From: Rhodobacteraceae bacterium UBA6213
Lineage (GTDB): Bacteria; Pseudomonadota; Alphaproteobacteria; Rhodobacterales; Rhodobacteraceae
Length of the DNA: 64,000 nt
NCBI GenBank assembly: GCA_002421605.1
Contig: DISJ01000008.1
Location: 32,506 to 96,505, forward strand
Reading direction: 5' to 3'
Shown: one piece after another, positions 22,180-30,256 of the stretch
How positions within the stretch are numbered: position 1 is the stretch's first letter
How the letters are laid out: each line of letters opens with the position of its first letter
Program-made: the position numbers and the translations under genes
Notes under the pieces: model-generated
The model's database searches: none
Told to the model about the DNA's origin: nothing
Seen by the model: the letters and a program-made list of their open reading frames with translations, nothing else

Positions 22180-23106
22180 ATGGATACTTTCAACTTAGAC
22201 GACTTCGATGATCCACCGCCACCGCCGCGCTTCCTCTATAAGTATTTGTCGGCTGACCGCGTTGGGAACGTGCTTGAGGGTGGCACGGTTAGGTTCACAC
22301 CGATGCTAGACACGAACGACACGTTTGAAGTTCGTTCAACCTTTGACAAGCTGGCAGGTCCAAAAATGCTGGCCATGCTTTCGGAGAAAATGGATAGCAC
22401 GTTGTCCGAAGATTCAGTGCGCAAGCTTACAGCGGACATGATGAAAGAAAACGGCTTAGACTTCATGCCGCCTGAATTGGCTTTGCAGATTGCCGAACAA
22501 CACTACGGCGGCAACTTCATGGGACTGTTAAGGGCGCAAATGCAGCAAGCCGTGGTCACGATGCTTGTCCCGCACTTCAACGACCCCGAAAACGCTAAGA
22601 AACTACTGGAAAAGCTTGGGCGCGACTTGCTCTGTTTTTCGCTGTCTGAACGCATGGATAGCCCGCCCATGTGGGCACACTATGCGGAGAACAATGCAGG
22701 TTTCGTTGTGGCATTCGACACTGCACACAATTGGTTCCGACAGCGGAAAAATGGTAAGAAAACTCGGTTGCAAAAGGTTGCTTACTTCGACGGTAAACTT
22801 GACGAACCCCTTGATAACCCACAGGCGGCGTTCGTATCCAAGACTACCGATTGGACCTACGAACGAGAATGGCGGCTCTATATCAAGAATGGCGAAGCCG
22901 ACTTGACCGTAGGTAGTGCCGACGATCCCATTCAGTTGCTTGAATTTCCGCCGGAAGCCGTTGACCGGGTTATTTTGGGTGCAAAAACGCGCCCGGACGT
23001 TGCTATGCGCATTCGTGAAACAATGGCTTCCCGCTATCCCAATGCACGCGTTATGCGTGCTGTTCCCAATAGTGAGTCGCACACCTACGACGAAGTGCCG
23101 GAATAA
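22180..23106 (+). CDS. DUF2971-domain protein
   Basis: 308 residues from the ATG at 22180 (GTG at 22171 in frame). Diagnostic DUF2971 features: PPRFLYKYLSADRVGNVLEGGTVRFTPMLDTNDTFE at the start, LLCFSLSERMDSPPMWAHYAENNAGFVVAFD in the middle, and WTYEREWRLYI plus VDRVILGAKT near the end. Codon use is more AT-rich than in neighbouring genes, suggesting transfer. It stands alone just outside attR. DUF2971 proteins are often carried by mobile elements and defence islands; no activity is established here. Confidence 0.85.
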   Translation: MDTFNLDDFDDPPPPPRFLYKYLSADRVGNVLEGGTVRFTPMLDTNDTFEVRSTFDKLAGPKMLAMLSEKMDSTLSEDSVRKLTADMMKENGLDFMPPELALQIAEQHYGGNFMGLLRAQMQQAVVTMLVPHFNDPENAKKLLEKLGRDLLCFSLSERMDSPPMWAHYAENNAGFVVAFDTAHNWFRQRKNGKKTRLQKVAYFDGKLDEPLDNPQAAFVSKTTDWTYEREWRLYIKNGEADLTVGSADDPIQLLEFPPEAVDRVILGAKTRPDVAMRIRETMASRYPNARVMRAVPNSESHTYDEVPE

Positions 23107-23169
23107 ATGCCCCGGCTGCGTCGGTGCACGCGACCGGGGCTAGTTGCCCTTGGCACTAGGGATGGTTTG

Positions 23170-23541
23170 TCAGGGGTGTTCGCACAGAGCCGCGACGGTT
23201 GACCGCTGATCGGCGGGAAGTGCCCACAGGGGCACCGCCAAGACGGCCACGGCGGCAAGGTCAAGGTCGCCTAGCCCTTCCCCGGTCAGAACGCCCATGA
23301 CGCTTTGCGCGGGCGACGACAGGGCCACAGTCAGCACGTCGGGCAGGTCTACCCCAAGGCGGCGCCCAAACAGGTGCGCCACACGCTCTGCGGGCGACGG
23401 CAGGCCGTCAACGGGCCGTTCAATGCGGTCGGCGGCGAAGGGGGCGGCAAGCTGGCCTGTGGGCACCAAAAACACCAATCCCCCGTCGGCAAGGTCGGAC
23501 AAGTCAACCGGCGGCCTCGGGCCGTAAGCCACCCGCCTCAA
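23170..23541 (-). CDS. Hypothetical protein overlapping the transglycosylase gene end
   Basis: Up to 123 residues from TTG 23541 (GTG 23532 is an alternative start). Reads VDLSDLADGGLVFLVPTGQLAAPF, then LPSPAERVAHLFGRRLGVDLPDVLTVALSSPAQSVMGVLTGEGLGDLDLAAVAVLAVPLWALPADQR. The Leu/Ala periodicity looks like a real helical protein, and the start overlaps the stop of the gene before it by 4 bp, as in an operon. No family recognised. Confidence 0.45.
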   Translation of the reverse strand: MRRVAYGPRPPVDLSDLADGGLVFLVPTGQLAAPFAADRIERPVDGLPSPAERVAHLFGRRLGVDLPDVLTVALSSPAQSVMGVLTGEGLGDLDLAAVAVLAVPLWALPADQRSTVAALCEHP

Positions 23542-24683
23542 AGCAAGTTTAGCAGCAGCGCCTGTGACGGAGTTCCGGTGACGGGTAGGCCCCGGCTGGC
23601 CTGATAAGCGCGGATCGCGGATTCGGTGTTGCGACCAATTACACCGTCCGCACCTTGCGTATCGTATCCGAGCGCCGTTAGACGCTTTTGCAAGGTGATC
23701 CTGTCCGCCTTGGTCAACCCGTTTTCGTCGGGCGGAAAGCTACCCCGCAAAGGCCCGGCCCCGCCAATCCGATCGGCCAGATGGCCGACGCCGATCGCAT
23801 AAGCGTCTGAGGGGTTGTAGCGCTTGATCACGCGGAAATTGCTTGTCGTGTCAAAGCGCGGCCCGCCCGGCTGCGGTTGGATCACCGTGCCCGATGGCCC
23901 GCCGCTGCCAACCTCGCCGCCCCAGCGCACCCCGCGGGTCCAGCCGTGGCGCTGCAGATATGCCGCCGTCGTGGCCAGCGCGTCCGAGGGGTCCTCGGAC
24001 CAGATGTCTCGCCGTCCGTTGCCGGTGAAATCCACGGCATACTCCTGATATACAGTGGGCATGCACTGCGTGTGCCCCATCGCACCCGCCCAACTACCGG
24101 TCATACGCGATGCCAGAATGTCACCGTTCTGCACGATCCGCAGCGCCGCTATCAACTCGCGCTCAAAATAGCGACCGCGACGCCCCTCGAAGGCCAACGT
24201 CGAGGTGGCCGAGATTACGGGAATCTGCCCCTGCCGCTCGCCGTAGAAGCTTTCAAGCCCCCAAATCGCCGTGATAATATGGGCGTCGACGCCGTAGCGC
24301 GCCTCAATCGCGTTCAGCGTGCTGCGATGCCGCGCCAAGGCCTGCCGCCCTTTGGCGACTCGTTCGTCCGAGGCTGCGATGGACAGATAATCCTCCAGGG
24401 TTCGCTGGAACTCGGTCTGGTTGCGGTCGCGCGTGACGACGCCGGGCAGGAAGCCCGCGCCCCGAAACGCCGTGGACAGCGTGGCAGGAAAAATCCCTTG
24501 CGCCGTCGCACGCCCACGAAACGATGCCACCCAAGCGTCATAATCGCCATTTGCAGCGGGTCGCAGATCATCAGGCAACGCCGCCGGGAGATTGCTGCTC
24601 TGGCCATCCGGAAAAGGGCGCGAACAGGCAGCAAGTCCGACGCTCATCAGCCCCTGCCCGAACCTGCGTCGATTGATCTGCAT
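23538..24683 (-). CDS. Lytic murein transglycosylase (MltB family) with C-terminal peptidoglycan-binding domain
   Basis: 381 residues from the ATG at 24683. The start MQINRRRFGQGLMSVGLAACS combines a twin-Arg stretch with a lipobox ending in Cys, so it is a predicted lipoprotein. The SLT-type catalytic domain has the general acid in IWGLESFYGERQG, then GSWAGAMGHTQCMPTVYQEYAVDFTGNGRRDIW. A PG_binding_1 module closes the protein (LQKRLTALGYDTQGADGVIGRNTESAIRAYQ). It cleaves the MurNAc-GlcNAc bond to anhydro-MurNAc in the periplasm. Confidence 0.92.
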   Translation of the reverse strand: MQINRRRFGQGLMSVGLAACSRPFPDGQSSNLPAALPDDLRPAANGDYDAWVASFRGRATAQGIFPATLSTAFRGAGFLPGVVTRDRNQTEFQRTLEDYLSIAASDERVAKGRQALARHRSTLNAIEARYGVDAHIITAIWGLESFYGERQGQIPVISATSTLAFEGRRGRYFERELIAALRIVQNGDILASRMTGSWAGAMGHTQCMPTVYQEYAVDFTGNGRRDIWSEDPSDALATTAAYLQRHGWTRGVRWGGEVGSGGPSGTVIQPQPGGPRFDTTSNFRVIKRYNPSDAYAIGVGHLADRIGGAGPLRGSFPPDENGLTKADRITLQKRLTALGYDTQGADGVIGRNTESAIRAYQASRGLPVTGTPSQALLLNLL

Positions 24684-24817
24684 CGGTCTGCCCACCTTTC
24701 GATGCTTCTGCCTTGATGGTGCCGCCAAGTCGCTCGGCACGCAATGGCACAATTCCCGGGTTGGGCATTCGGATGGTACTGTGGCGGGTAAAGTCCCTGC
24801 ACAGCGGGTTACAACCG

Positions 24818-25771
24818 CTATAGTGGGGGCGCTCCTGCCTTGAATACGACCGAACGTTGCGGTCGACTATCCACTTTCAGTGTGAATATGTCGGGGCGGC
24901 TGTAGTGCTCGGCAACATCAAATGGGCGGCGCGAGTTGACGATCCGACCGAGGTCAATGTCGGCCTCAAGCAAGCCGATTTCCTTGCGCATTGGACCGGC
25001 GACTATTTCTCCACCCGGCGCGATCACCACGCTGTCGCCCCCGTTCATCCACTCTTCGGCATCGGGATAAAGCCGCTCTTTGTCGGGGAAATCTGCCGGA
25101 AGATCAGACACGCGAAGCACGTTGCCCGCCCCCAGCACCCAGCAACGTCCCTCGCGCGCGATGTGTTGGAGGCTGCCGATCCAACCGTCGCCGCTGTCAT
25201 TGGTCGGCGCGACGAGCACTTCGAGGCCCTGACCATAGAGGGCGTATCGCGCCAAAGGCATAAAGTTTTCCCAGCAGATCAGCCCACCGACCCGGCCAAT
25301 GGGTGTCTTTACAGCGCGTAGGCCGCTGGCATCGCCAAAACCCCAGACCATGCGTTCGGGGTTGGTCGGCATGAGCTTGCGGTGCCGGTTGAGAAGAGTC
25401 CCATCCGGTCCAATCGTGATCAGGGTGTTGTAAAGTGTCGTGCCGCTGACCTCGCTGTCACGCTCGTTGATCCCGCAAGTGACGGTGGCCCCGGCTTTTA
25501 CCGCAGCTTCACAGAGGGGCTGCAACTGCTCGCTCGACAGATCGACGGCATTAGCCACCAGCCTTGCATGGAGTGTCTCGCTCAGGCCCCAGTCACCGCT
25601 TGGTTTCAGCCGCCAAATCCAAGCTGGATATCCGGGCACGAAAGTCTCGTTGAACACGATCAGCTTGGCGCCGCGCGCAGCCGCCTCTTCGACTTTCTGA
25701 GCGGCTTTGGCGATGGTTCGCTCGCGGTTCAGAAACACAGGCGGCTCTTGCACGATTGCGATCTTGGTCAT
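24818..25771 (-). CDS. Carbon-nitrogen hydrolase, nitrilase type
   Basis: 317 residues. The nitrilase triad is visible: Glu in IVFNETFVPGYP, Lys in NRHRKLMPTNPE and Cys in GGLICWENFMPLARY. The tyrosine-rich ALYGQG and APTNDSGDGW segments and the late WMNGGDSVVIAPGGEIVAGP are typical of nitrile- or aryl-acetonitrile hydrolases (~310-350 residues). It would convert a nitrile to carboxylic acid and ammonia in the cytosol. It is first-to-last in line with the GFA and methyltransferase genes on the same strand. Confidence 0.9.
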   Translation of the reverse strand: MTKIAIVQEPPVFLNRERTIAKAAQKVEEAAARGAKLIVFNETFVPGYPAWIWRLKPSGDWGLSETLHARLVANAVDLSSEQLQPLCEAAVKAGATVTCGINERDSEVSGTTLYNTLITIGPDGTLLNRHRKLMPTNPERMVWGFGDASGLRAVKTPIGRVGGLICWENFMPLARYALYGQGLEVLVAPTNDSGDGWIGSLQHIAREGRCWVLGAGNVLRVSDLPADFPDKERLYPDAEEWMNGGDSVVIAPGGEIVAGPMRKEIGLLEADIDLGRIVNSRRPFDVAEHYSRPDIFTLKVDSRPQRSVVFKAGAPPL

Positions 25772-25813
25772 GCCGTTTTCCTTTCTGAAGGGGTGAGGTC
25801 GGAATTGCCGGTT

Positions 25814-26242
25814 CTATTCCGGCACCTGTTCGCCGGATCCACCGATCTCGGCGGGGAAGTCCCGAAACTTTGGTAATCCGTCGTGCATCGGCAGCACAGT
25901 CTCTGCATAGTTGACGTGCACGCCGGGCACGAAATCGAGGTCGGGGATCACTGCGGCAAAGACATCCGTTACGCCCCATTCGGGGTGATCCGTCAGCAGG
26001 TGTCCACCGCAAACCGTGCAAAATTTCCGGACCGAATTTGGCGAGCGGGCGAACTTGCCAAGCAAGTCCTTTCCCTTGGTCGTGCGAACGTTATCGGGCT
26101 TCCAAAGGGTGAAGGCGTTTACCGGGCCAGCAGACCAGGCGCGGCAGGAGGCGCAGTGGCAATAGCCCATCCCTTCGGGCGCGCCGGTAACCTCGATCTC
26201 GACCTTGCCGCAAAACCAGGTTCCTGTGTGTGTCGTAGGCAT
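25814..26242 (-). CDS. GFA-family protein (glutathione-dependent formaldehyde-activating-like)
   Basis: 142 residues with the zinc-binding cysteine pattern of the GFA/CENP-V fold: WFCGKVEIEV, GYCHCASCRAWSAG and RKFCTVCGGHLLTDHP. GFA proteins bind glutathione adducts; many paralogues have no proven substrate. It lies between the nitrilase and methyltransferase genes with short gaps, probably one operon. Confidence 0.88.
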   Translation of the reverse strand: MPTTHTGTWFCGKVEIEVTGAPEGMGYCHCASCRAWSAGPVNAFTLWKPDNVRTTKGKDLLGKFARSPNSVRKFCTVCGGHLLTDHPEWGVTDVFAAVIPDLDFVPGVHVNYAETVLPMHDGLPKFRDFPAEIGGSGEQVPE

Positions 26243-26266
26243 ATTCTCCTCCTTCGGTTTGGTCGC

Positions 26267-27133
26267 TCAGCCGGGGTTGGTGGCGGCGACAACAAGCATC
26301 TGGCAGGGGCCTATGAAACGGCCGTTCTGTTCGTATGTCTCCAGATGTTCGCTGATTTCGTCCCAGGCATCGTCCTGCTCGGTGGCCGACAGACCGCCCA
26401 GCATTTGGTGCAAAGCGCCAAACGACTCCTGCTCAAACTGTAGACATTCATCGGCCGACCCAAGGCGCAGAGGGGCGTCCACGGCCTTGATCTCGACTTC
26501 CGTGAAACCCGCGTCTTTCAAGCGCTTGGCCAGCACCTCGGGATCGCCTAGGCTGAACGGCCCAGGCTGGCCCGGCAGGGGCGCGGGCAGAGCTGCGCGG
26601 CGGCGGATGATGCCGACCGGGCCCGAAAAGAACCCGTTCCGGTCAGCGGCTGCATAGGTGATCGCACCGACGCGCCCACCCGGTCGAAGATGTTTTCTCA
26701 TGCCGTTCAGGGCTGCATTCTGGTCTGGAAAGTAGATCAGCCCGACTCGAGAGATAACGGCATCAAAGGGCTTGGCGGTAATTTCACCCAGCATCTCACC
26801 GTCCACCACGGCAGTGCCCACATGCTCGAACCCCAAAAGTTCTGCATTGCGCGCGGCATAGTCGAGGATGCAGGGCGAGATGTCGGTCGCCAGCACGTAA
26901 CCTGTGCTGCCGACACGCCGCGTCGCCGCCATCGTCTGCTCTCCGGCACCAGCGGCCACGTCAAGCACGCGACTTCCCTTCTGGACGCCGGCCATGTCCA
27001 GCATCAGCTCGGTTGCAGCGCCAAGCCAGCGAGACAGAAGCGGGGACCACCGGTTCCAGGCCTCGGCAGTTGCGTCCCATTGCTGGCGCGTGGTAATCTT
27101 GAACTTCACAGGGTCGAAAACTTGCGTAGTCAT
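26267..27133 (-). CDS. Class I SAM-dependent methyltransferase (UbiE-like)
   Basis: 288 residues from the ATG at 27133, preceded by GGGAGGAGA; the frame runs to 27217 but would enter the divergent promoter. Motif I is VLDVAAGAGEQTMAA; motif post-I GYVLATDISPCIL; motif II FDAVISRVGLIYF; and PGGRVGAITYA follows. The substrate is unknown. First gene of a methyltransferase-GFA-nitrilase operon that diverges from the LysR gene. Confidence 0.88.
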   Translation of the reverse strand: MTTQVFDPVKFKITTRQQWDATAEAWNRWSPLLSRWLGAATELMLDMAGVQKGSRVLDVAAGAGEQTMAATRRVGSTGYVLATDISPCILDYAARNAELLGFEHVGTAVVDGEMLGEITAKPFDAVISRVGLIYFPDQNAALNGMRKHLRPGGRVGAITYAAADRNGFFSGPVGIIRRRAALPAPLPGQPGPFSLGDPEVLAKRLKDAGFTEVEIKAVDAPLRLGSADECLQFEQESFGALHQMLGGLSATEQDDAWDEISEHLETYEQNGRFIGPCQMLVVAATNPG

Positions 27134-27241
27134 CTTCTCCTCCCGTTTTTTCTCTTTCCAAGATGACGCGTGCGGATCGCCAGAACCATTGGCGAATGTT
27201 CGACATCGGAATTGCAAAAATGCAATTCAGGAGGTGCGCCG

Positions 27242-28120
27242 GTGCATTGGGATGATCTGCGAGTCTTTCTTGCAGTTGCCAGAGAAGGCTCGATTAGCGG
27301 CGGCGCTAAGCGGCTCAACGTGCAGCATTCGACCGTGTCGCGTCGGATCAAATCACTTGAGGCGCAACTCGGAACCACTCTGTTCGAGCGAAAGAAATCC
27401 GGCTTTGAGCTTTCGGAAGCCGGCAAAGAATTGGCGTTTTCCGCCGAGCGGATCGAGCGTGAGGTTTTGGGGCTTGAAGGAACGCTGTCGAACCACGACG
27501 ACACGGCTGCTGGAGAACTGACCGTCGCTGCCATCAACAACATGGCCTCGACCATTCTGCTTCCTATCTTTGCGCGGTTCAGTCGCGCGCAGCCAGAAAT
27601 CAGGCTGCACGTTCAAGTTTCGAACAAATACGTCAGCCTTGCCGAGCGTCAGGCAGACATTGCCATCCGGCTGACCAATACACCGCCAGAAACGTTAGTC
27701 GGAAAGCGTCTGACAACCGTGGCGTCGACCGTTTACGGATCGCGTCGCTATATCGCCTCACTGGCGGAGGGCGCGGCCCCGAAATGGCTCGGAATCGAAT
27801 GTTGCGCGTTCCATCGATCGTGGACCGAGGAGGCCTGCCCGGATCACGATCACCGTTTCTATGTGGACGACACATTGCTGACGCTTGCGGCCCTGAAGCA
27901 GGATCTGGGCCTAGCCTATTTGCCGTGTTTCATGGGCGATAGCGAGGATACCCTGCAACGTCACTGCCCGCCCAACAGCGCGCATGACCTGGGCCTTTGG
28001 ATGCTTTACCACGCCGACTTGAAGCAGAACCGACGCGTCCAATTGTTCCGCGACCATATGGTTCATGAAATCTGTGAACTGCGTAACCTGTTCGCTGGAG
28101 GGCAAAACGGTCCATCATGA
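27242..28120 (+). CDS. LysR-family transcriptional regulator
   Basis: 292 residues from the GTG at 27242, with AGGAGG 7 nt upstream. The N-terminal winged HTH is clear (WDDLRVFLAVAREGSISGGAKRLNVQHSTVSRRIKSLEAQLGTTLFER), followed by a substrate-binding domain (ELTVAAINNMASTILLPIFARF...ADIAIRLTNTPPE). It diverges from the methyltransferase operon with ~110 bp between, the classic LysR arrangement, so it probably controls that operon and itself. Confidence 0.93.
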   Translation: MHWDDLRVFLAVAREGSISGGAKRLNVQHSTVSRRIKSLEAQLGTTLFERKKSGFELSEAGKELAFSAERIEREVLGLEGTLSNHDDTAAGELTVAAINNMASTILLPIFARFSRAQPEIRLHVQVSNKYVSLAERQADIAIRLTNTPPETLVGKRLTTVASTVYGSRRYIASLAEGAAPKWLGIECCAFHRSWTEEACPDHDHRFYVDDTLLTLAALKQDLGLAYLPCFMGDSEDTLQRHCPPNSAHDLGLWMLYHADLKQNRRVQLFRDHMVHEICELRNLFAGGQNGPS

Positions 28121-28285
28121 CAATATTTGATCATTTGACTAACACTTAGCTGAAGCATACGGTTTTTCCGCCGTGTGGGTTCGTGTTCAGGGCAGGGTGC
28201 GTAGAGTCGGAAAGTTGCGCTTTACAAACCGGCTTGCATTCAGTCGCAGCCTTTGACGAAATTCGACAAGAGGTCAGGACTGATT

Positions 28286-28705
28286 ATGAGCAATAACACA
28301 ACGCGTGACGACGATCGCACTCAGCGACGCTTCGCTTGCCTGCTCGCAGAGGACGACGAGGTCAGTCAAGAGATCATCGCGCATTTCATAGCTTCGCTCG
28401 GCTTTGTCGATCTCGAGATCGCGCCGGACGGGCGCGAGGCGCTGGGTCGATGCATGGCGCGTCAGTTTGATTTGCTGATTTTCGACCGCGCGATGCCGTT
28501 CATCCACGGTGACAAGTTGATCAGACATCTGCACGCCTCAAACACTGTGAACTCCGCTACACCGACAATTCTGCTTTCGGCCTCGACGGGGGCCGAGATC
28601 GTCGAACTTGGCGCGAAATGCGCTGCCAACGTGACGCTGTCGAAGCCGGTCAACCAGAGCGAGTTTCTTGCAGCGATCCGCGGCCTTTTGCAGCCGCCGC
28701 TCTGA
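28286..28705 (+). CDS. Single-domain response regulator (receiver only)
   Basis: 139 residues from the ATG at 28286. Receiver signatures: acidic pair in LLAEDDEVSQEI, phospho-acceptor Asp in LLIFDRAMPFIHG (near residue 66), Ser in ILLSAST and Lys in LSKPVNQSEFLAAI. There is no output domain, so it acts as a phosphate shuttle or by protein contact, as in CheY/Spo0F-like relays. It heads a plus-strand group with a receiver/GGDEF-like protein and an HPt protein, facing the hybrid kinase. Confidence 0.92.
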   Translation: MSNNTTRDDDRTQRRFACLLAEDDEVSQEIIAHFIASLGFVDLEIAPDGREALGRCMARQFDLLIFDRAMPFIHGDKLIRHLHASNTVNSATPTILLSASTGAEIVELGAKCAANVTLSKPVNQSEFLAAIRGLLQPPL

Positions 28706-28891
28706 CACACTGGGGAATCCGTCGCCAATTTTGTTCCTATTGGTGCGTGAAGGGCGCGCAATCACTCGCAATCGTCGGTAATTTGCCCAAAATTTGTCAC
28801 TATTGCCACTTAGCCTGACTTTGGACGCACTTCTAGGACACAGATCCTGGGCGCGCTGACGATGCGTCGTGCGAAATTGGGGCAGAACACT

Positions 28892-29845
28892 ATGCGAATT
28901 TTAGCAGTAGACGACGACCCTGTCTTTCTTGAGCAGATATTGGCGGGGCTCGCCGCTTTGGGCCACCACGACGTCGTGACGGCGCAGTCTGCAGAGCAAG
29001 CGCTTGGCTGGGTCGAAAAGGCGAAGCCTTCTTTCGATTGCTTCTTGCTTGACATCAAGATGCCTGGAACGAGCGGGATAGAGCTTTGTGCGCGGATCCG
29101 CAAATTGCAACTTTACCGCCGCACGCCGGTCGTAATGGTCACGGCCATGACGGAGCGCGTCTTTATTGACGGCGCGTTTGCGGCCGGGGCTACAGATTAC
29201 ATCACCAAACCGCTCGACCGCCTTGAACTCAAGGCTCGCGTAGGTATGGCCGCGCGGCTGCACGAGGAGCGCGAGCGGCTAGCGACCTACGCGCGCGAGA
29301 ACGGACTCTCAGTCGGTGCCGCCGAAAAGCAGGTGGAGTTCGATGCACCATTTCTGATCCCCGGCATCAACCGTGCAATCGAATATATGGCGCTTGAGAA
29401 TTACCTGCTCACCCTTGGCCGCAAGAGCGCCTATTCCTATGCCGCGTTAGGGATTCACGTCACAAATGCGGCGCGTATCTATACGAGAACCGACGCCCCG
29501 ACCTTTGTTGCCATGCTCAGCGATGTGGCGCTCGCGATCTGCGACGGGCTTAAGACAACGCAGATGCTGCTAGCCTACGCGGGCGAAGGAAATTTTGTCG
29601 GTCTGGCGAGTCGCTCGATTTCGACAGATCTAAATGAGCTGGAACAGAGCATCAATTTTGCCCTGACCGACTTCAAAGACATTTATGACGCCGACAAACT
29701 GCCCCTGCCCGACGTGCGTGTTGGAGAACTAATTCGCGGTTCGGTGTTTTCGCTGAATCGGCCAACCAAGATCCTCGATCAGGCAATCCGCGCAGCACAG
29801 CCGACCAAGCGCACAATGTCCAAGATACGGCTGCTTGCCGGTTAA
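28892..29845 (+). CDS. Response regulator with degenerate GGDEF-like output domain
   Basis: 317 residues from the ATG at 28892. Receiver domain: ILAVDDDPVFLEQIL, Asp in FLLDIKMPGTSG (near 53), VTAM and TKPLDRLELKARV. After a helical linker, residues ~165-310 follow the layout of a diguanylate cyclase: ALGIHVTNAARIY in place of the metal-binding L-x-D-x-D-x-F-K segment, LAYAGEGNFVGLAS where RYGGDEF would be (GEGNF, near 231), and KILDQAIRAA. Metal and substrate residues are absent, so it should not make c-di-GMP and is probably an effector-binding or scaffold domain. Confidence 0.82.
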   Translation: MRILAVDDDPVFLEQILAGLAALGHHDVVTAQSAEQALGWVEKAKPSFDCFLLDIKMPGTSGIELCARIRKLQLYRRTPVVMVTAMTERVFIDGAFAAGATDYITKPLDRLELKARVGMAARLHEERERLATYARENGLSVGAAEKQVEFDAPFLIPGINRAIEYMALENYLLTLGRKSAYSYAALGIHVTNAARIYTRTDAPTFVAMLSDVALAICDGLKTTQMLLAYAGEGNFVGLASRSISTDLNELEQSINFALTDFKDIYDADKLPLPDVRVGELIRGSVFSLNRPTKILDQAIRAAQPTKRTMSKIRLLAG

Positions 29846-29866
29846 GCAGTTTCTGAGGAGTGGGAC

Positions 29867-30220
29867 ATGCAAAGGCACATATCAGATTGGGAACTGCCCC
29901 CCGATGCCCCTGTCCCGGGTCTGGCACGTTTTCGCGAGCTTTTGGTGCCAAGGATTCTGGCGTTTGAAAGCCTTCGCCTGGCTATTGAGAAAGGCTCGGG
30001 TGGGGCTGCCGCGCTTCGCGATGTGGTCGAGATTTCTCACAAGATTGCAGGAGTTGCAGCACCGCTGGGCTATCCGGGCGCGGGCGATCACGCCACAACG
30101 ATAGAAACCACGATCCAGCGCGGGCTCGCGGCGGGCGAGACGGTCGCCGGAATCTGGCGCAGCGTTTCGCCGATGCTGGAAGCGCTTCTGGACGATATGG
30201 AATGCATCCTGGACGAATAG
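29867..30220 (+). CDS. HPt (histidine phosphotransfer) protein
   Basis: 117 residues. The four-helix HPt signature with the phosphorylatable His is EISHKIAGVAAPLGYPGAG (His near 57), followed by helix DHATTIETTIQRGLAAGE. It would move phosphate between the receiver of the convergent hybrid kinase and one of the two receivers upstream. It starts 21 bp after the preceding gene. Confidence 0.85.
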   Translation: MQRHISDWELPPDAPVPGLARFRELLVPRILAFESLRLAIEKGSGGAAALRDVVEISHKIAGVAAPLGYPGAGDHATTIETTIQRGLAAGETVAGIWRSVSPMLEALLDDMECILDE

Positions 30221-30256
30221 CCCACCTCTGCGGCGGGGACGCTGGCTGCCAACCAC

